Part shown: in pieces, positions 63,566 to 64,000 of the stretch
How the letters are laid out: the number at the start of each line of letters is the position of its first letter
How positions within the stretch are numbered: position 1 is the first letter of the stretch
Assembly (NCBI RefSeq): GCF_002286785.1
Contig: NZ_MUJY01000185.1
Span: 27,896 to 91,895 of the forward strand
Length of the DNA stretch: 64,000 nt
Origin: Pseudomonas sp. PIC25
GTDB taxonomy: Bacteria; Pseudomonadota; Gammaproteobacteria; Pseudomonadales; Pseudomonadaceae
Direction of reading: 5' to 3'
Notes under the pieces: generated by a model
What the model was told of the DNA's origin: nothing
What the model saw: the letters and a program-made list of their open reading frames with translations, nothing else
Database searches by the model: none
Position numbers and translations under genes: made by a program

Positions 63566-64000
63566 ATGGTGTTGGGTGGGTGAGCGGCTGGCCGTTGAGC
63601 TGGATGGCGGTCAGGGCGCCGCCGGGCGGATGGCGGTTGTAGTGCAGGCCGGTTTCGGCGTCGAAGTATTGGCCCTGGAAGCGCAGGGGGTTGTCGATAT
63701 CGGCGATTTCCACCTGGGCGACGTTGCCGTTGGCGCGGTATTTGACGGACCAGAGGATGGCGCCGCCGGGGCTGGTGAGTTCCTGCGGGGTGCCGAGGTG
63801 GTCGAGCTGGTAGTAGCAGGGTTGGGCTTGTTGGCCTTCGCCCTGGAGCAGGGCCAGGGGGCGGTAGGTGCCGGGTTCGTAGACGTAGCTGCGGTAATGG
63901 TCCGGCGCGCTTTCGGCGATGAGGCGTTCGCCCTGCCAGAGGAATTCGGTGGTGCGGCCGTCCAGGGTCTTGGCGATGCGCCGGCCGAAGGCGTCGTAGC
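63546..64000 (-). CDS. Rhs-family protein, C-terminal part, truncated core (partial)
   Basis: Open from the window edge (64000) to a TGA at 63546-63548, so the gene starts outside. The sequence is Rhs core: YDAFGRRIAKTLDGRTTEFLW, CYYQLDHLGTPQELTSPGG and LRFQGQYFDAETGLHYNRH. Canonical cores continue RYYDPxxGRF; here, after the His at 63630-63632, the frame goes to PPGGALTAIQLNGQPLTHPT and ends in PWNHFQP. The toxin domain and core end are missing, so this copy is probably a dead end of an Rhs element. Confidence 0.82.
   Translation of the reverse strand, partial: YDAFGRRIAKTLDGRTTEFLWQGERLIAESAPDHYRSYVYEPGTYRPLALLQGEGQQAQPCYYQLDHLGTPQELTSPGGAILWSVKYRANGNVAQVEIADIDNPLRFQGQYFDAETGLHYNRHPPGGALTAIQLNGQPLTHPTPWNHFQP

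Noticed and set aside
63136..63567. 143-residue minus-strand frame overlapping the chaperone
   Set aside because: Same region in another frame; the chaperone frame has the ribosome-binding site and family pattern.

Overview
The window is a GC-rich segment of a gammaproteobacterial chromosome, almost certainly Pseudomonas. Supporting features are the glmU-glmR-glmS order, folE2/dksA2/zigA zinc genes, an OprC-type copper receptor, a RAYT transposase with Pseudomonas REP sequences, and uvrD next to a GGDEF-EAL protein and a U32 protein. The species cannot be named. Several blocks resemble, from memory, the gene order of P. aeruginosa, but the effector loci do not.

Layout: 1-3.2 kb is the end of glmU, a DeoR-type regulator and glmS, whose 3' end is the attTn7 recognition region. 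3.2-8.3 kb is an accessory island: two paralogous LRR proteins with C-terminal NEL (IpaH-type) E3 ubiquitin ligase domains on either side of a CesT-like type III chaperone. 8.4-10.4 kb is a bufferin-type copper-peptide operon (precursor, MNIO enzyme, partner). 10.4-20 kb holds a cyclopropane fatty acid synthase, a DctB/DctD-like two-component pair, a TAXI-type TRAP transporter with a predicted sigma54 promoter, and small genes. 20-30 kb is a metal block: a Fur-box-preceded TonB siderophore receptor, then divergent zinc-starvation operons (folE2 plus a metal ABC transporter; dksA2, zigA, DUF1826) around one Zur box, and a second COG0523 GTPase. 29.5-38 kb has an MFS permease, an extracellular PHA depolymerase-like hydrolase, a DUF1302/DUF1329 pair, a TetR regulator and two alpha/beta hydrolases. 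38.6-42.7 kb is a copper-uptake cluster. 43-45 kb is a RES/Xre toxin-antitoxin and a REP-flanked RAYT. 45-54 kb has glutamine synthetase-like/aminotransferase/GntR genes and small proteins, plus a relic of an ElaA-type acetyltransferase and an orphan TRAP binding protein. 54-61.8 kb is uvrD, a c-di-GMP protein and a U32 tRNA-hydroxylation protein. 61.9-64 kb is a second accessory island: a CesT-like chaperone, a SAM methyltransferase and the truncated end of an Rhs gene.

Main result: the two islands, about 55 kb apart, look like parts of one type III secretion regulon. Three sequences fit the HrpL-dependent hrp box (GGAACC-N15/16-CCACNNA): 3310-3337, 5654-5682 and, on the minus strand, 63537-63565. 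Each precedes an effector or chaperone-effector unit. Both NEL ligases end in a short basic motif resembling a classical nuclear localisation signal; in the first it is PAAKRARLD, close to the c-Myc signal PAAKRVKLD. The methyltransferase behind its own chaperone is a candidate undescribed effector. No secretion apparatus genes are in the window, so these claims depend on finding hrp/hrc genes elsewhere in the genome.
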